Source: Bugula neritina (taxonomy: Eukaryota; Bryozoa; Gymnolaemata; Cheilostomatida; Bugulidae). Taken from it: a stretch of 64,000 bases of DNA. A model generated the notes under the pieces. It worked only from the letters and a program-made list of their open reading frames with translations, searched no databases and was not told the origin of the DNA. Shown piece by piece: positions 54,001-64,000 of this stretch. Made by a program: the position numbers and the translations under genes. The stretch spans positions 10,496,741 to 10,560,740 of the forward strand of contig OZ037768.1 in NCBI GenBank assembly GCA_964035545.1, read 5' to 3'. The stretch's first letter is position 1. Each line of letters begins with the position of its first letter.

Positions 54001-57000
54001 AAAGCATTAAATAATTATAATAGCCACCTTTTCAGATACCAAAACTTTGACTTTCAGTACAATGATTAAGAAAACTCAATCATATGCAGTAGAAGGTAAA
54101 AAAATGGAAGAATTTAAATTGAATTTAAATGGCTATTAAAACTTAGTTTCATTAGCTATTTTCTTTGTAATTTTAAACCACACAGTCCTATAAGTTTATT
54201 ATTAATTTGCAAGACAGCCATTAATTTTATATAAGCTGTCAAGCTAAAAAATTAAAATTAATTATTTTAAATTGGCCAAATTACCATACACCGAAAGCTT
54301 TGCTGCGTATAGTTTATAGCTGGGATTACATTTTAGACTACGACCATCTTGTTTTCAACAGTAGTAGCTTTAATCACTCAAATAGGTGAACAAATTATAC
54401 TTTTAAAGTATCCTTCACTTAAGAGGAGGCAACTTCGCGAGATCGATCTGACACTCTCATGGAAAAACGATCGATCTGAGCACATTTCTCAGATCGATCT
54501 CAGCGAGATCGATCTGAGATCGGTACATGGAAAGCCCGTGATAGTGTACGAGCATGTTATTATTGTTCTAAGAGTTGAAAGGTTAGCAGCTCTAACCAGA
54601 CTGGTTACAGTCAGCAAAGCAAATAATAATGACAGCTGCCAGCTTCAGATTTGCTCAATAACCAAAACCACAAATATGCTTTGAAGTTTTCTTTTTGTGC
54701 CATTTATCATTAACAAAAATTTTTAAAAAATTTCTGAAACTGCTCATATGTGTACCTATGCCAAAATATTAATCTCAGAAAAAATGAAACTTATACTAGT
54801 AGTAGTCTTCACTCAAACCATACATCTCTACTTATTTTATGGGCCTTCTATATATCATTGAGACTGCCCCTAATACCTGTAGGGGGAGACAACTTTAAAA
54901 TACAAATTCCTCTGGAGGGATGTCTGAAACCCCTCTATAGAGTTGCACAATGAAAAGAGTTGCACTACACGCTCTTTAAGAACACATATTAGAGTGCATT
55001 TTTTAAAAGTTTAATTAAAGCATCTCCAGAACACTATAAATGACAATCATAATAAAGATGCATTATGCAGTTCATGCTGATAATGCAATGCTAATGTAGA
55101 GTGTTTTGAGTCTCTTAATTATGAGGTACAATTCATGCCCTGTTTCCTTTCCACTACAGCTTTTACTAATCAATAACTTTTAGCAAACACACATATTAAA
55201 TTACTTACCACCAAACTGTAAAGGTATATCAAGAAAAAGTGGAATCATTAGAAAAAGTCTGTACTCGGAAAGACTGTTTTCTATCAGTTTAATACTATTG
55301 TCTTCGTTGATAAATAGGTTTGTGTAACAATTAGAAGGCTGTTTTCCAGTCAGACAAAAACTCAGTAAGCCAGAAAGTCCATAAAAACTAAAATACAAAA
55401 ATAAAACCCATACTAAAAACAGATAATTTAAAAAAGCAAACATGAAATAAGCTGCAGCAACCAAAATCTTACTAAGCTACTTTGCAAATATCAAGGCTTT
55501 ATTACAATATAATTGCACTGGTAATATATATATATAGGGAAGAGCATATGGCAAATGGATCAATGTTTAAGCATGAAAGAATAACTTTACTCAGTTGCTA
55601 CGGGGTGCATATTAACTTTATTGGCGTGTAAATACCAGATTAGCAGATCATATATACCTAATTTACATTAAGAAGTTTACAAATGCTCACAGTTGATTGT
55701 CAAAAGGGTTGGAGTAGGTTTTAGTCAAGTGTAGAGTGGAGTTAATATTTTCATGTATTATAGTGATTTCGCCAAAACTGCTTCCATCATTCTACAAACA
55801 ATCAATACTAACAAAGATGAAATCAGAAACTAACACTATTAAAACCAGCAATGTATGACAAAATATTATTTTTCACAATTAAATATTGCAAGAGTCTAAT
55901 AGGTGAAAATAAGTTAAGACCAGGAAAATATGATTCAAAATAAAAACCAACAGTCACAGTAACTTTAAAACAAATTAACTAAAAATATAAAAGTATATAA
56001 TTAAAAATAATCAGAACTAATAATGAGACTCACAACCAGTTTGTATATGGGCAAATCTTTAGATGATTTTTCATTAGATTGATTAGTTTTTAAGCTGTAT
56101 GACAACAAAACAGAGTTCAATTATAAGAAGCACTAAACAAATGACTCGTGTCCAGTGGCTTATTCATGGAAATTAATAATTTATTTATAGTTGATAAAAT
56201 TATGTAATACACAAATAAAAAACTTTCAATTTTTAAATTTTCAGGTCAGGAGTACTATTGTAATATAGCTTGATATTATTGAAATCTTTACAATTATAGT
56301 TGTTTAAAAATTCATCATGCTCTACATTTTAAAAAAATAAAACTAATAATAAACTTACTACAATTTTTTGCTTCAAATTTCTTAGACAATTGAAAGGCAT
56401 CAAATCAGCATTATTTTGCAGAATATATGTTACTTATAAAATATCTTTAAAATATTTGATAAAACAACTATATATTAGCAATGAAAAATTATAACTTTTT
56501 TGTCCCTTCAAAGTATTATTGGAGATATTAATATAAAATTCCAGTCGAATTTTGTCCAAATTACAGTAAAACATGTTCAAGTCATTACATTTTTCAAATG
56601 AAATTAAGAAAGTATCAATTTATAAAAACCCATTAATTAGAACATATTGAGCACATTATCAAATTTAATTTAGGGAAAATCAAAACTCAATTTATTTAGA
56701 AAAAAAAACAAACTTAAAAATGTTGAAATCAACTGTAAAAACATAAATTATTCAAAAATTTAGCATGAATCAATATTATTAATACATCATTATACTTTCA
56801 TATCGCTATATTATTATTCACGCATATAAAACTTTGAGTTTAAAAACCTACATTACATTTCCAATTGTATGCTATTTTAGTAGTACTTAAATACTTAGCA
56901 TATGTTTAACTTTTACTCATCCACATACAAATACATTGATGAACTTAAATCTTTTTTAATGAATATGAAAATACAACTAACCTTGTATCAAATGATAATT

Positions 57001-57292
57001 TAAAGCAGTCAACTGCATCTACTGTTTCCAACTCACTTATTGCCTGTTCATGACCAGTATGGGGCATTTTATTAGACTCCAGAAATGTTGAAGGTAAATT
57101 ACATTGCTTAAAACTTTTAGATACAAGATCTGTTAGTATGAGAATTTTACCACAAACATATTCAAACTGGTCACTAGATGCAGCACGCCATAACCTGGAT
57201 GCGTGATAAGACAGTACTTCTTTTGCTCGATCTAGATTAGGAACAGGTTCGAAAGAAGTTGCAAAATTTGAGTAGCCAGCGTTCAGAATCAT
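48010..57292 (-). CDS. Unrecognised 11-exon gene, about 650 aa, Pro/Met/Gln-rich C-terminus
   Basis: I do not recognise this protein. Eleven exons join in perfect phase: 56982-57292, 56034-56094, 55691-55791, 55209-55387, 51004-51121, 50657-50894, 50060-50114, 49539-49638, 48836-49088, 48316-48687 and 48010-48174 (stop). Residues about 1-103 look helical (RAKEVLSYHASRLWRAAS); the pattern faintly recalls MIT/TPR-like hairpins, which is only a guess. About 125-240 are hydrophobic and globular (EYRLFLMIPLFLDIPLQFG). The motif PKPQDWLYDQYG follows, then a basic patch KLWKKQKSKKVK that could be a nuclear signal. The middle is acidic and Ser-rich. The last 180 residues are rich in Pro, Met, Gln and His, like a coactivator or RNP tail. 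It may be a transcriptional or RNP cofactor, as inference. The exon carrying the first ATG begins only 2 nt before it, after TTTTTACAG, so an upstream exon or trans-spliced leader is likely. Intron 4 carries the fold-back element. Confidence 0.8.
52226..52377 (-). pseudogene. Transposase-like helix-turn-helix fragment in the fold-back spacer
   Basis: After an acceptor-like TTATCTTTTAG the minus strand reads FGLSNRQVSQIFNQTAKLL and ends at a stop shortly after (52231). The pattern F-G-[IL]-S-x(3)-V-S-x-I-F-N is that of the HTH found at the front of DDE_Tnp_4-type (Harbinger/IS4EU-like) transposases. Only about 45 residues remain and no DDE catalytic part was found. The phase does not fit the host gene, whose exons 4 and 5 join directly without it. 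The identification rests on one short motif. Confidence 0.3.
53765..54540. mobile_element. 776-bp non-autonomous DNA element (MITE-like) nested in the right arm
   Basis: The ends are inverted: the left reads CACCGGCTTTCCATGTACCG and the right, in reverse complement, CACGGGCTTTCCATGTACCG. Both continue into ATCTCAGATCGATCTC, about 36 nt in all with one mismatch. Subterminal stretches hold at least eight GATCGATC palindromes and repeats of CCATGGAAAGACG. The interior is plain AT-rich DNA with no transposase. The left arm of the surrounding fold-back keeps the uninterrupted sequence GCAGCTATATAGTGTACG (reverse complement of about 51675-51692), so this is a clean insertion. The target duplication is ambiguous within TATATA. 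Confidence 0.85.
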
Positions 57293-57879
57293 TTCTGTAA
57301 AAATATATCTCTATTTTAGTTAAGTATATCAAAATTGAAATTGATAGTAGCCTGTTGCATGCTTTGATTTGCAACAGTGGAAATTTGAATTCGTTCCTTT
57401 TTAAAATATGGTCAGGCAAGACCATTGAAAATATTTCAAGAGTTGAAACACCCTTAATACCTCAATTTTTAGGTAAAATTTGTACCTATTTATTTTAATT
57501 AGCCAAGACTTTTAATATAGGTAATAAAAACACATCATTTATCACAAAAGTTGCACAAAATCAAACTTATTTTTAAACTAAATCAAAATAGCCAATATTT
57601 AAAGAATCCTATCTTAGAGTTATTAAAACTAGGCAGCTTTTCTGTTATTATGCTTCAATTACAACTAATAACAATAGTAACACAAATTTAAGAAACAAAA
57701 GTAAGAGGTGTAATAATTGCATTTATTTTCATAACACATCAATATTACTGATCAGTATTTGTATACTACATACAAACCAAAAGATACTATGTCAGTATTA
57801 TCCTAAAGTTTAGCCTCAGGCATTAACTATTACAATTATATGAACATCAGTATGAGTATTAGCAATAGTATATAAGTAT

Positions 57880-58330
57880 ATCATATTATCATTACTATTA
57901 CTATTAGTATTACTATTATGGCATTGATTATCATTATCATTGTGTGTACGCATTACTGACAATGCTAGTAATGGTGGCGATTAGGATGGTTACGGTTGTT
58001 AATGCTATACTTATACCTATTGAGCTCGGGGTTACACTTACTTGAATAAACAAACTTTAAAATTACAGTAGTCAATAATTAAAATTATCATCATCATTAT
58101 GGTTGACTACACTAGACCGAGTAGTAGTTACTAGTAGTAGTTAGTCTTACTCTTAGTGTAACACTAACAGCAACTGTAAAGTTCTACCACCCTCAATATA
58201 AGTATAACAATAACGAGCCGAGAGTAGAATTAAAATAACATAGATTATCATTTTAGTTATCACTAAGTTTAAGTTTGTGATCATCATGATGCGGATTATC
58301 ATGAAATATCATCATGATCATGATCAAAAT
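57880..58330. repeat. Degenerate ATT/GTT-type short repeats with ATCATGATC palindromes
   Basis: From 57880 the sequence is a patchwork of ATTACTATTAGT, ATTATCATTATC, TAGTAGTTAGTC and TTAGTGTAACAC units. It ends near 58330 with several overlapping ATCATGATC palindromes (58280-58325). It has the same loose three- and six-base periodicity as the array in IDH3G intron 1. Confidence 0.65.
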
Positions 58331-59018
58331 TATTTGCTGTAAGTGTAACCTTCAATTTCAAATCTAAACACTTAAAATATCATATATGCAACATCCATGT
58401 TAGAATTGTTTTACTCGTTATACTAAATTATTTACTTATAGTTAGTTCCAACCTAAATTTTGAGTGATAACTGTGTTATTTTAAATGAAAAGTATAAAAT
58501 TGTTGGCTTCATGCGTTTCGTAGCGGCATTACGTTTTATTGAACTTTCATTTTACCATTTGAACAGCCAATAGGAAGTAGTATTAACTTGACCTTCTGTA
58601 ATTGAATAGTAATGGCATTGCAGCATTATTTATTGATTATTCGAAGTTGCAAAATACAACAGCTATTACTATAATATCTAAATAATTATTCCTACGTAAC
58701 CACTATGCATTTGTAGCCATTGCTTATTTTATATTCGAAAGTGATAGTATACAAATTAAAAATGCTCTAATTTTGCATTGTTATTTTAATGAAATTATTG
58801 TAACACCAAATATAAAAATAGTGGGCCAGCTAAATTGTTACATTTTAATATTATGCACTTATGACGATTTAGTACTACATCCAATCGCAATTAGTATTTT
58901 ACGAAGAACGGCAATGATGTGTTCTTTTTATGAGGAAGATAACTCTTTAGTAGTAATTATGGGTTTTCAATAGCTTACATTGATTGGATAAAAATTGCCC
59001 TCCCAAGCATAAAGGCTT

Positions 59019-59090
59019 TTAACGGAGCCGTTATGGCGCATTCTCGCGAAGATTGTTTTAGTGTTTCCACGCAGCGCAAAACTATTCAAT
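59019..59090. promoter_or_regulatory. Candidate core promoter patch with TCTCGCGA motif
   Basis: In an otherwise CpG-poor region this patch holds the inverted repeat AACGGAGCCGTT (about 59020-59031), GGCGCATTC, the palindromic TCTCGCGA at 59042-59049 and CACGCAGCGC. TCTCGCGA is a known core-promoter element of many animal housekeeping genes. The patch may serve the unknown minus-strand gene (1.75 kb downstream on minus), the transporter, or both. Direction and use are inference. Confidence 0.4.
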
Positions 59091-59309
59091 TCTCCACAGG
59101 CCCACCTAAAAGGTGATATTATTAAGAATCAAACTGTAGTCTGTAGTACAATATTCTACTATTTATATACATATTATATTAATATAAATATTCATAGAAT
59201 TACCAGTTACTTAATTTTAAATAATTAGTAGCCGTAGGTAACGATACTTGTGCCATTGACTAGACAACTCACAACACAGATGCTCAAACAGTCAAAGATT
59301 TGGTCATTA

Positions 59310-59490
59310 CTCATTAGACTAAGACTTAGGGTTAATTCTAGAATTAAAGTTAGATTTACTAACAGCAACTCTATTGCTATTAGACAGCTACTGTTAGTAT
59401 TGCTATGTCTATTACTATTAGTACGAGATTGAGTGTTAATGTGATACTCATAGTATTAGTATTACATTCACACTCAATCTTAGGTTAATA
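59310..59490 (+). repeat. Degenerate hexamer array (TTAGGGTTA / TATTAGTA family)
   Basis: Units such as AGACTTAGGGTTAATTCTAG, AAAGTTAGATTTA, CTGTTAGTATTG and CTATTACTATTAGTAC repeat loosely in step of three and six. The sequence GGGTTA and the TTAG core echo the animal telomere unit. The array is related to those at 41.6 and 57.9 kb. Confidence 0.6.
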
Positions 59491-60283
59491 TAAATTGTAG
59501 TTGCAGTCTCAATCTGAGTGCCAACATTAATTTGTTATACTTATCCATATTGATATTGAATTAATTGCAACTTTTTGACTTTTAATTTTTTTAACTACAC
59601 TGGCAATGTGGCTATGATTAATCATTATCATAGATGATAATTAAGCATAAGGATAATGATAATACTAAGAGACTGTAACTGTAAGTAATAGTATAAGATA
59701 AATTTATAATAAAATAAAATACTAATACTAATGGGATATTTGTGAAAGATTAGTAAATTAAAAAGGAATAATTATTATTTGTCATGTACTACTATTTTAC
59801 AAAAATAATTAATTTCAACAGAAAACTTGTCAATACTCTTACTCTATTATTGTTTCACAAGTATAACTACTAGACCTAGTGCTACACTTCACAGCGTCAC
59901 TTTAATACTCTCTGGCACTTTGCATTTTTACAGCATTAACTTATTCAAATAAGTATATCTTGGTTATCAGCTAAGTATAACTTCAGGGTAGTGTGCCCAA
60001 ACATATTGTTGTATGAAAAATTGTGTGCATACATATCTTGGAATAATTCACTTGCTGAAGTCGGTTTTGTTTGGCTCAGTGTTCGAGACGCCATAAAACT
60101 GATAGTAATTATTTCTGGTTTTTATTGCTTGCTATTGTTTACTGCTGCAGCACTCCGATTAATCACTGGCTTAAATGTTTGAAACACAGGCTATATATAC
60201 TGCTAAGCAAAAGAAAACATATGAAACTACCCTGTTATAGTCATTAAGATTCAAAGTTAATAACAACTAGTATAAGTTCTATA

Positions 60284-60332
60284 ATGCCTCAGACACTGAG
60301 CCAGACAAAGAGTCATCAGCAAGTGAGTTACT
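60284..60332 (+). other. Possible leader exon end and upstream ORF of the ZIP gene
   Basis: ATG at 60284 starts MPQTLSQTKSHQQ and reaches a consensus donor CAA|GTGAGT. If this is spliced to the acceptor ending at 60771 (TTGCTTTTAG), the frame continues MQRFD and stops before the ZIP start codon. It would then be an upstream ORF of about 18 codons that could dampen translation. This rests on splice-site appearance only. Confidence 0.3.
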
Positions 60333-60837
60333 ATTCTGAATTATTTCAAGACATGTCTACACAAAATTTATTATAAAATCAATATGCTTGGGCACACAAC
60401 CCCGAAGAAATCGTTCCATTGTTGGTCTTGTATTTTTTGGTTTGAAAGGCTACTTTTCATTAAGTGCATTGTTACAAATTTTCTCTAATTTGTCTTTTTT
60501 CAAAAATTATATTGTATGGCACTGCTGATACCAATAACTGCACACTTGATGATTTTTTTACATCGTTGTTTGGGTTTACATGATATGGTAATAAAAAGTC
60601 TAGAGTTTTTTTACTATTTGTGGGCAGTTAAGCTTAGTGAAAATAATAATTAAAGTTTACAGCAGTTTCATTTTTACTATTTTAAAATAATCAATAACTA
60701 CTTTTTGTATATTGTGTTTATTTTTATTGAAAGTTTATCAATTTAATGCCTTTTGGTATTTGCTTTTAGATGCAAAGATTTGATTAGACACAAAGATATA
60801 CCTCATTGATTGCTATAGCAAAACTGAGCACACAAAC

Positions 60838-63093
60838 ATGCTATACACAATACATATTAATATTGTTATTTTTACCTTCATTTCTGTGGTTCGGAATGAA
60901 AATAATTTCACAGAGCTTATTTATAAAGAATATGGCTTCCATAATACTCCATCTCAACAACTAGTTTTAAGCTCTGATAATATCACGACACTCTCCCACA
61001 ATATCCTTGACGGGCGAAGATTTGCTCAGTCTACAGCATGCAATGGATCTCAATGCTCACCTCGTCATGTAAGTAGTAGCTAATCTTTCTAGGTTTTCCA
61101 TAATATGTAGCTTATAATTTAACATTTCTAAGAACTGTAATAAATCTAATATATCTGTAAATTAAGTCTTCTTAGCTGCAATCATGTTAATTTTAATCTT
61201 AAAAACATGCTGTTATGTTTTACTTAATTTCAATGAAATATGTGTCTATTATGACTAAATGGTAGTTAGGAAAACTTCACAAAGCTACATTGCATATGTT
61301 AAGCTTTAAGGTTCTTGTCGTTGTTTGTAGTCTGATTCTGCGTGCTATTCTCCCGTTCCTTCTGGCAACAATTCCAATTTATCCATCTCGGAGTTTGCAG
61401 AAGCTTGTCCGCAAATACTATATTCACTGTCTCAAGACTGTGTTAAAAGTTTACCATCCACCAAAGAGCATGAAGAAGTTGAGGTTAAGGAGAAGCCATC
61501 TCCACTAGAAGGTATGCAATGGTCCTGTACATCTTTTATTCAAATAACACCTAATGTGGTGTTTACATGTTTCAAACACACCCACAAATTTAATTTAGTA
61601 TGTGTTTTTTTTACCAATGTTTACCAATAATTGCAATTTAACATACTGCTAAAGTGCTAGTGGTTGTTGTACTTGTAAGAGCTAACCTTCATGCCACTGC
61701 AATATAGCTTACAACCCTCATTAATCAATTGGTGGACAAATTTTATTTTCTACTTGAAAGAATTGACAAAACCACAGTCTAAATATGAATGTAATGAAAT
61801 AGGAACTGTAGGGTGTACCAGCAGTATACTAAAATATGAACTGAACTTAATATTGACCAATTGTATAAACTGCACCATTTGGGTACTGGAATGTCAATTT
61901 TAGGCAACTTTGGTTTGTTTATATTGGATTTATATTTCATTGTTGAGTGTAGGGATTGACACTGACAATTTCAAAAACTGCAAAGGCTTTCTAAAATGAT
62001 AGAAGATTTTGTGTAGCTCCTATGGTTTTGCAGATTTTATGCAGTTGTCAAAATTGCCTTTTGTTAAGTACCAATTTCAGTTTTTAAAAGAGAGCTAACC
62101 AGTTGAAACTAAGATTAGTGAATGCAACAAAACTAGTAGTAAGGTAAAGCCTAAATTTCACCAATGTCATATAACCTCTTATAATGTTGAGTATGTCATA
62201 ACCGTAAAGAAGTTTTAGTGAAAAGATGGCTGCTGAAACAAAAACAATGACAATGTTTTTGTAAATGAGATGTTTTCATTCGGGTAAAAGTTTATTTATT
62301 CAATAGGAAAGAAGGAATTTTTTCAACCTTTCAAAAAATGTGCTTATTTCAATTTAAAAACACAATTTTTCAACTGCTCTGCCAATTGGAGTTTGTCTGT
62401 TTAGTCTAGCCACATGAAATTGAAACAAAAACATGGCTGAGTTTAAAAAAAATTAAGTTCAAAGAGAAAGCTTTGTTAACTCGTGTTAGTATGACTGGAT
62501 GAATACCATTGTAGCTGTAGTAGTCAGTCTGGGTTTGTTTAGATATGAGGTTTGTTTGTGGAACTAGGTACTTGACAAGCTCTATGATATACTAATAAAT
62601 CTAGTACCCAAGTGCTACTGAGTGTAAAACATATGTGTTCAAATAGTAGTCAATAGTAATAGTAGTAATAATAGTAATAGTATAGTAATAATAGGTCCTT
62701 AGTATAGAGCTTGAATTTTGAGAGTTTGCAGCATAGTTAGATGCAATTCTCTCCAGAATGTTCTTGCCTAGCACAGGCAGCGTAACAGGATGAACTTATG
62801 TCTTGTAGAACTAATTCTTATATGCATTACGATTTCTTACATCATCACCAGTTGTAATATTTTTTATGGGAATTGCAAAGATTGTTATTTCTGCCACATC
62901 TAAGTTATGTTTGTCTGTTACAGTTTGGGGATATGGATTTCTTTTTGTCACTCTTATTAACATTTGTTCATTGACTGGTTTCATTGTGCTTCCCTTCATC
63001 AAGAAAGACTTCTATTCCTACCTTCTCATGTTCCTGATAGCCCTGGCTGTAGGTAGCTTGGTAGCTAGTGCACTGCTTGTCCTTATACCAGAG
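60838..63093 (+). CDS. ZIP (SLC39A8/14-like, LIV-1 subfamily) metal transporter, 5' part only
   Basis: ZIP transporters move Zn2+, Fe2+ or Mn2+ into the cytosol across the plasma or endosomal membrane. Three exons join in phase: 60838-61068, 61331-61511 and 62924-63093; the rest lies beyond 64000. The first 17-20 residues form a signal peptide (YTIHINIVIFTFISV). The ectodomain contains Asn-glycosylation sequons and, at about residue 100, EFAEACPQILYSLSQDC, which fits the CPxxL motif of LIV-1 ectodomains. The third exon has TM1 (VWGYGFLFVTLINICSLTGF) and TM2 ending LVASALLVLIPE, closely following ZIP8/ZIP14. The diagnostic histidine-rich metal motif of TM5 is not in the window, so metal and exact orthologue are open. 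An acceptor TTGCTTTTAG lies 67 nt before the start. An upstream ATG at 60284 opens a short frame. Confidence 0.88.
62640..62700 (+). repeat. Imperfect (TAG/TAA) trinucleotide repeat
   Basis: A run of AATAGTAGTCAATAGTAATAGTAGTAATAATAGTAATAG sits in the second ZIP intron. It is short and imperfect, with the same base composition as the other degenerate arrays in the window. Confidence 0.8.
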
Positions 63094-64000
63094 GTAGGTT
63101 TGGGTGAGAAAACAAACTTTCTCGAGTCACTTTGTCTTCCGTTAACAACGTGATAAACTAAAAAAAGAATGGGACATGACTGCAACTTCTTGCTATGAGC
63201 CTAATTATACCAATAAGTCTTTAAAATAAGCCACAGCCGTGCTAAACTGGTAGAGAGACATCTTATCTGTGATTAAAGTAATAAATATTCTAATTAATTC
63301 AATCATCATGTTTCACTGATTCTGATTTATTTTGTTTTAATTGATCTAGTGCAGCTATAAAACCATTAAAATAATGTCACAATTTTGCTAGTTTAGCCAC
63401 TAGAGTATTTCCTTGCTTTAATTACCTGTCCTTAAATTTTTAGACAATGATTCACTGTTTATTTTTTTTCAAATTACCCCACAGAAAGGAAATGCAATTG
63501 CATGGATAGCACTCACTAAATTTCCATGTTTGAAATTTTAAGGCACTATAAACCGTTAAATCACTGAAGTTTTCAAAACTTTGCATTTTTAAGTTTTGAA
63601 AGACTTTTAAAAAAGATCAAAGTTTGATATATGAAATATTAGTTAATGAAATATAGGTTTTTCTTGATTGATCAATTGTATATCAGTGTTGAACTTGAAA
63701 AGCTGAGTTGTTAACTGTTGTAGATTGATATATGCACTAAACTCTGCTCAGAAAACATGCAACACGTATTTATTAGGACACTCTATCTGAGTAAAAGATC
63801 TATTTTTAGAACTATTAAAGCTGAGAAGATAATTTGTACTAACAAACTTCAGGCAGTATACTCTACAATAAAGTGATTTAAGAAGGGACATTTTCCCAAC
63901 TTTTTAATCCATGCTCCAAAACTTTGAACCATGCAATTGAAATCCCCATTATTTCTCCAAACAAAGTTTTTCTATAAAATTCTAGTGACTGGGTCATGTA
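63094..64000 (+). other. Start of the third ZIP intron, to the window edge
   Basis: The donor GAG|GTAGGT opens at 63094. The remaining 0.9 kb is AT-rich and contains no exon that continues the ZIP fold, so the next coding exon lies outside the window. Confidence 0.6.

Larger units (their letters stand above)
51284..54938. mobile_element. Fold-back element with ~0.9 kb inverted arms, inside intron 4 of the unknown gene
   Basis: The left arm, 51284-52177, reappears in reverse complement on the right as 53265-53764 plus 54541-54938. Outer ends begin ATAGAGGGGTTTCAGACATC on both sides. Inner ends share CAGCTTGCAAGAATA. By eye the arms differ at only a few percent of positions outside the insertion. 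The spacer (52178-53264) is unique. No target duplication is obvious where the arms stop. The size and structure fit a fold-back or long-terminal-inverted-repeat DNA transposon derivative. The whole element sits in an intron whose flanking exons join in phase, so the gene tolerates it. The transcript of this intron should form a very long hairpin. Confidence 0.85.
57293..60837. other. Intergenic region between the unknown gene and the ZIP transporter (divergent)
   Basis: The two genes are transcribed away from each other, so both promoters should lie here. It contains two degenerate repeat arrays (about 57.88-58.33 and 59.31-59.49 kb) and a CpG-containing patch near 59.02-59.09 kb. A possible non-coding leader exon of the transporter ends at 60332 with a CAGCAA|GTGAGT donor. 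No other coding sequence was recognised. Confidence 0.5.

Noticed and set aside
59991-60182. 63-codon plus-strand frame with a hydrophobic stretch, considered as a signal exon of ZIP
   Set aside because: There is no donor in frame at its end, and the signal peptide at 60838 already fits the ZIP protein with in-phase exons.

Overview
The window is eukaryotic nuclear DNA. It is AT-rich and intron-dense, with GT-AG introns from about 100 bp to 4 kb. Six protein-coding loci could be followed exon by exon. An NR1H-type (EcR/LXR/FXR-like) nuclear receptor, a full-length metazoan CNOT1 and a ZIP8/14-like transporter point to a bilaterian animal. The general character is that of an AT-rich marine invertebrate such as a tunicate or lophotrochozoan, but the phylum is inference and cannot be fixed from these genes by eye.

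Layout: 1-3936 has no recognised gene. A 7-exon NR1H nuclear receptor runs on + from 3937 to 10743. 10744-15401 is a quiet convergent intergenic region. A 41-exon CNOT1 gene, the scaffold of the CCR4-NOT deadenylase, runs on - from 38458 to 15402. A long TA microsatellite lies at about 39.07-39.35 kb. PEX3 follows on - (40982-39837) as one uninterrupted reading frame. It is head-to-head with IDH3G on + (9 exons, 41478-46909). A previously unrecognised 11-exon gene of about 650 aa runs on - (57292-48010) and converges on IDH3G. The first part of an SLC39A8/14-like metal transporter runs on + (60838-63093) and is cut off by the window edge.

The most unusual structure is in intron 4 of the unknown gene. 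It is a 3.65 kb fold-back element with two arms of about 0.9 kb in inverted orientation (51284-52177 and 53265-54938). One arm is interrupted by a 776 bp non-autonomous DNA element (53765-54540). That element has near-identical inverted ends and many GATCGATC palindromes. The intact arm preserves the empty site of the interrupted arm. The spacer keeps a short transposase-like helix-turn-helix reading frame.

Other points: several degenerate hexamer arrays of GTTAGT/GAGTTA type; one GC-AG intron and one tandem 5' splice site in CNOT1; a probable unlocated micro-exon in CNOT1; and splice-acceptor-like sequences just upstream of several start codons, which could mean 5'UTR introns or spliced-leader trans-splicing. 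The genes serve unrelated housekeeping or regulatory roles (transcription, mRNA decay, peroxisome biogenesis, TCA cycle, metal transport). No gene cluster or operon is evident.
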